A stretch of 64,000 nt of DNA from Novosphingobium sp. G106 (GTDB lineage Bacteria > Pseudomonadota > Alphaproteobacteria > Sphingomonadales > Sphingomonadaceae): the NCBI RefSeq assembly GCF_019075875.1, contig NZ_JAHOOZ010000002.1:124001-188000 (forward strand), written 5' to 3'. The notes under the pieces are model-generated. The model worked only from the letters and a program-made list of their open reading frames with translations. It made no database searches and was not told the origin of the DNA. This document shows, one piece after another, positions 62,525 through 64,000 of the stretch (positions within the stretch are counted from its first letter, which is position 1; every line of letters starts with the position of its first letter). Position numbers and translations under genes: made by a program.

Positions 62525-63181
62525 AGGTACCACTTCGTCTCCTAGTATCGGATATCGATGGCACTCTGGTCCGCAATGACAAGACGCTTTCCGCCGCCAA
62601 TCGTGCGTCGATCCTTGCCCTTGCCGCCGACGATGGCGCAACGATGCTACGGCTGATAGGCCGGTACGGCGTCACCCCATGGGTGTTTGCGGACGGAGAG
62701 TGGTTTACTCCGGATCCCAGTAACCGCCACGTCGCGCGCGAGCGGCTCGCGTCATGCCTGGAGTCGGCTCGAAGGGACAACTTCGTGGAGCTCGGCGCGA
62801 GGATCGATAAAATAGTGGGGGTCAGCGACGACAGCGAAACCCTCCGACGATTGGAAACTGAGGCGAAGCAGGCAATCGGCCCCGACTTAACGATCGCCCA
62901 CTCACAGCCGTATTATCTCGATATTACGCACTGCCTGGCGAACAAAGGTGACGGCATCGCGGCGTTGACCGAGGCGGCAGGGCTTGAGCTCCCACAAGTC
63001 GCCGCATTCGGTGATATTGCCCAATGATCTGCCCATGTTCGCGCGCGCAGGACTGTCCGTGGCGATGGGCCAGGCACCCATAGAAGTTCAAGCCGCGGCC
63101 GATGCCGTTTCGGCGACCAATGAGGAGGACGAGGTAGCCTATGCAATTGAGCACTTTCTTCGGCGACCTGCACGCCTTTGA
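62521..63181 (+). pseudogene. Cof-type HAD phosphatase, internally deleted and frameshifted
   Basis: The start (RLLVSDIDGTLVRNDKTLSAANRASI) has the HAD nucleophile motif. It then jumps to a cap-domain piece (GVTPWVFADGEWFTPDPSNRHVARERL), so roughly 60-90 residues with motif II are missing. DITHCLANKGDGIAALTEAAG follows, and at 63010 the frame breaks: the tail NDLPMFARAGLSVAMGQAPIEVQAAADAVSATNEEDEVAYAIEHFL continues in another frame to 63181. The ATG overlaps the zwf stop (ATGA), so it was once the last gene of the operon. Confidence 0.8.
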
Positions 63182-63214
63182 GGGCGCGCGTGAAGATCGC
63201 CTCCGTCGAAGGGA

Positions 63215-63714
63215 AATGATGATCGACTGCACCCTTTGCGAAACGGCAATGACCTCGGGGTCTATTTCGACGCCGATGATCGAAACGTCCGGTAGATTTC
63301 GATAGCAATATTTTGCCAGCGACCCTCCGCCCAGCCCGATGATCTCGATCGTCTCCGGTGAAGGGTTGAACAGGGGAAACCCATCATCAGGCGCGTGTAG
63401 TTCAGCAGCAACCTGTCGGGACCCTCGATGCTCATCGCGCTTTGCACGAAGGCCGAGTTTGCGAGAAGGCTTCGTATGTCGCCCAGCTCGAAGACAAGCG
63501 GGGCGTCAAATCCAACTTGCTCCATTTGATACGGATCGCGCTGGTCAAACCCAAATCGCTCGGCATAACGCTGGTCGCGATCGATACCGTCGATATGGTC
63601 GAGAAAATCATCCAGCTCCGCTCTCGCTGCGTCGCCATGCAAGTCCCGCCCTGTGTCGGGCGAGAGGGCGATTACGCTCTCGTCTTCCAGGCCTTCTGGG
63701 CACTTATCCGTCAT
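63215..63714 (-). pseudogene. Spermidine-synthase-like gene, frameshifted and truncated
   Basis: From ATG 63714 the frame reads DAPLVFELGDIRSLLANSAFVQSAMSIEGPDRLLLNYTRLMMGF. The continuation lies in the next frame: PLFNPSPETIEIIGLGGGSLAKYCYRNLPDVSIIGVEIDPEVIAVSQRV, a SAM/polyamine-binding loop of the spermidine synthase fold. It then loses similarity at about 63230, where the sequence runs into the tail of the HAD remnant. One frameshift and a missing C-terminal half make it non-functional. Confidence 0.7.
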
Positions 63715-63838
63715 TGTCACGACGCGCATCGTCACGGCGTGCGTTCTGCCGATCGTGGGCGCGTCCCCCTGCGACGGTGACGCTGAAGAACAACACGAGC
63801 AGCACAATGGAGATAAGGATGATCCAGAATATGATCAC
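63704..63838 (-). CDS. Tiny membrane protein (44 aa)
   Basis: One membrane helix (IIFWIILISIVLLVLFFSVTVAG) followed by a charged tail (RAHDRQNARRDDARRDNDG). GTG 63838 has a perfect AGGAGG site 5 nt away. It overlaps the start of the spermidine-synthase-like remnant by 11 nt, suggesting that the pair was once cotranslated. Family not recognised. Confidence 0.5.
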   Translation of the reverse strand: MIIFWIILISIVLLVLFFSVTVAGGRAHDRQNARRDDARRDNDG

Positions 63839-63954
63839 GGGCGCCTCCTGTTTGAAAGAATGGAGATTCTACGAGGAGCGATTTGCCGGCCGCGCGGAGA
63901 TCAAGACTGGAGTCGCAGTCCGAACCTCGCGGCCGGTTCCGAATGCACGCGGGA

Positions 63955-64000
63955 TCAACGGACTTGTCGCTTTTCGAACTGCTGGGCTTTCTCGTACATC
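63955..64000 (-). CDS. C-terminal end of an unknown gene (cut by window edge)
   Basis: The last 14 codons before a stop read MYEKAQQFEKRQVR-like residues, natural for a protein end. The rest lies outside the window, so identity cannot be judged. Confidence 0.25.
   Translation of the reverse strand, partial: MYEKAQQFEKRQVR

Overview
The window looks like part of a sphingomonad chromosome (class Alphaproteobacteria). It is GC-rich, it carries UrcA-family secreted proteins, and it encodes a RegBA redox pair and a cbb3 oxidase cluster controlled by FixLJ/FNR-like signals. The genus cannot be read from the sequence. No tRNA, rRNA, CRISPR array, transposase or integrase was recognised.

Bases 1-18200 form a low-oxygen/stress regulon: the end of one alcohol dehydrogenase, a Nudix hydrolase, a second alcohol dehydrogenase, a soluble histidine kinase, RpoH, a PatZ-like acyl-CoA synthetase/acetyltransferase, heme-PAS FixL with FixJ, a receiver-only regulator, two universal stress proteins, a flavodoxin-type oxidoreductase, an L,D-transpeptidase, an MgtC/DUF4010 membrane protein, a beta-CASP nuclease and an Fe-S FNR protein. 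Bases 18294-27638 hold hemN, a small Cys-rich secreted protein, ccoSIHG and ccoPQON on the minus strand, mostly joined by 4-base overlaps. A 16-17 bp motif (roughly kG-N4-TTaCGgATA) precedes twelve of these and nearby genes at similar distances. I propose it as the FixJ site.

Bases 27864-37604 hold a frameshifted ompW, an UrcA protein and a catabolic block: an amidohydrolase divergent from a Baeyer-Villiger monooxygenase, two Rieske oxygenases, a TauD-type dioxygenase and PdxH, with several FNR boxes in the promoters; a truncated globin follows. Bases 37643-44240 are a zone of decay: frameshifted urcA, sterol desaturase and a small FNR-box gene, the tail of an Mg2+ ATPase, a truncated HdeD protein and a dead receiver gene lie among intact membrane-protein genes. 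Bases 44255-48198 hold a nitric-oxide defence group (hmp, a DUF1971 protein, a group III truncated hemoglobin with an NsrR-like site) and gdhA.

Bases 48450-53560 are the least explained and most interesting part. Three tiny ORFs encode the shared peptide IHPGSST[A/E]R. Each starts 9-10 nt after a -10-like hexamer (apparently leaderless), and each has a hairpin at or just after its stop codon. They precede small paralogous gene families, here called A (about 65-72 aa) and B (about 100 aa, C-terminal membrane segment). Family C (about 190 aa) is also duplicated and lies in a minus-strand run with several tiny genes. An rnk gene sits inside the island.

Bases 53851-62524 hold regAB divergent from a pentose-phosphate operon, rpiA-tkt-tal-gnd-zwf, with two strong palindromes upstream of rpiA. 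The right edge holds remnants of an HAD phosphatase and a spermidine-synthase-like gene.
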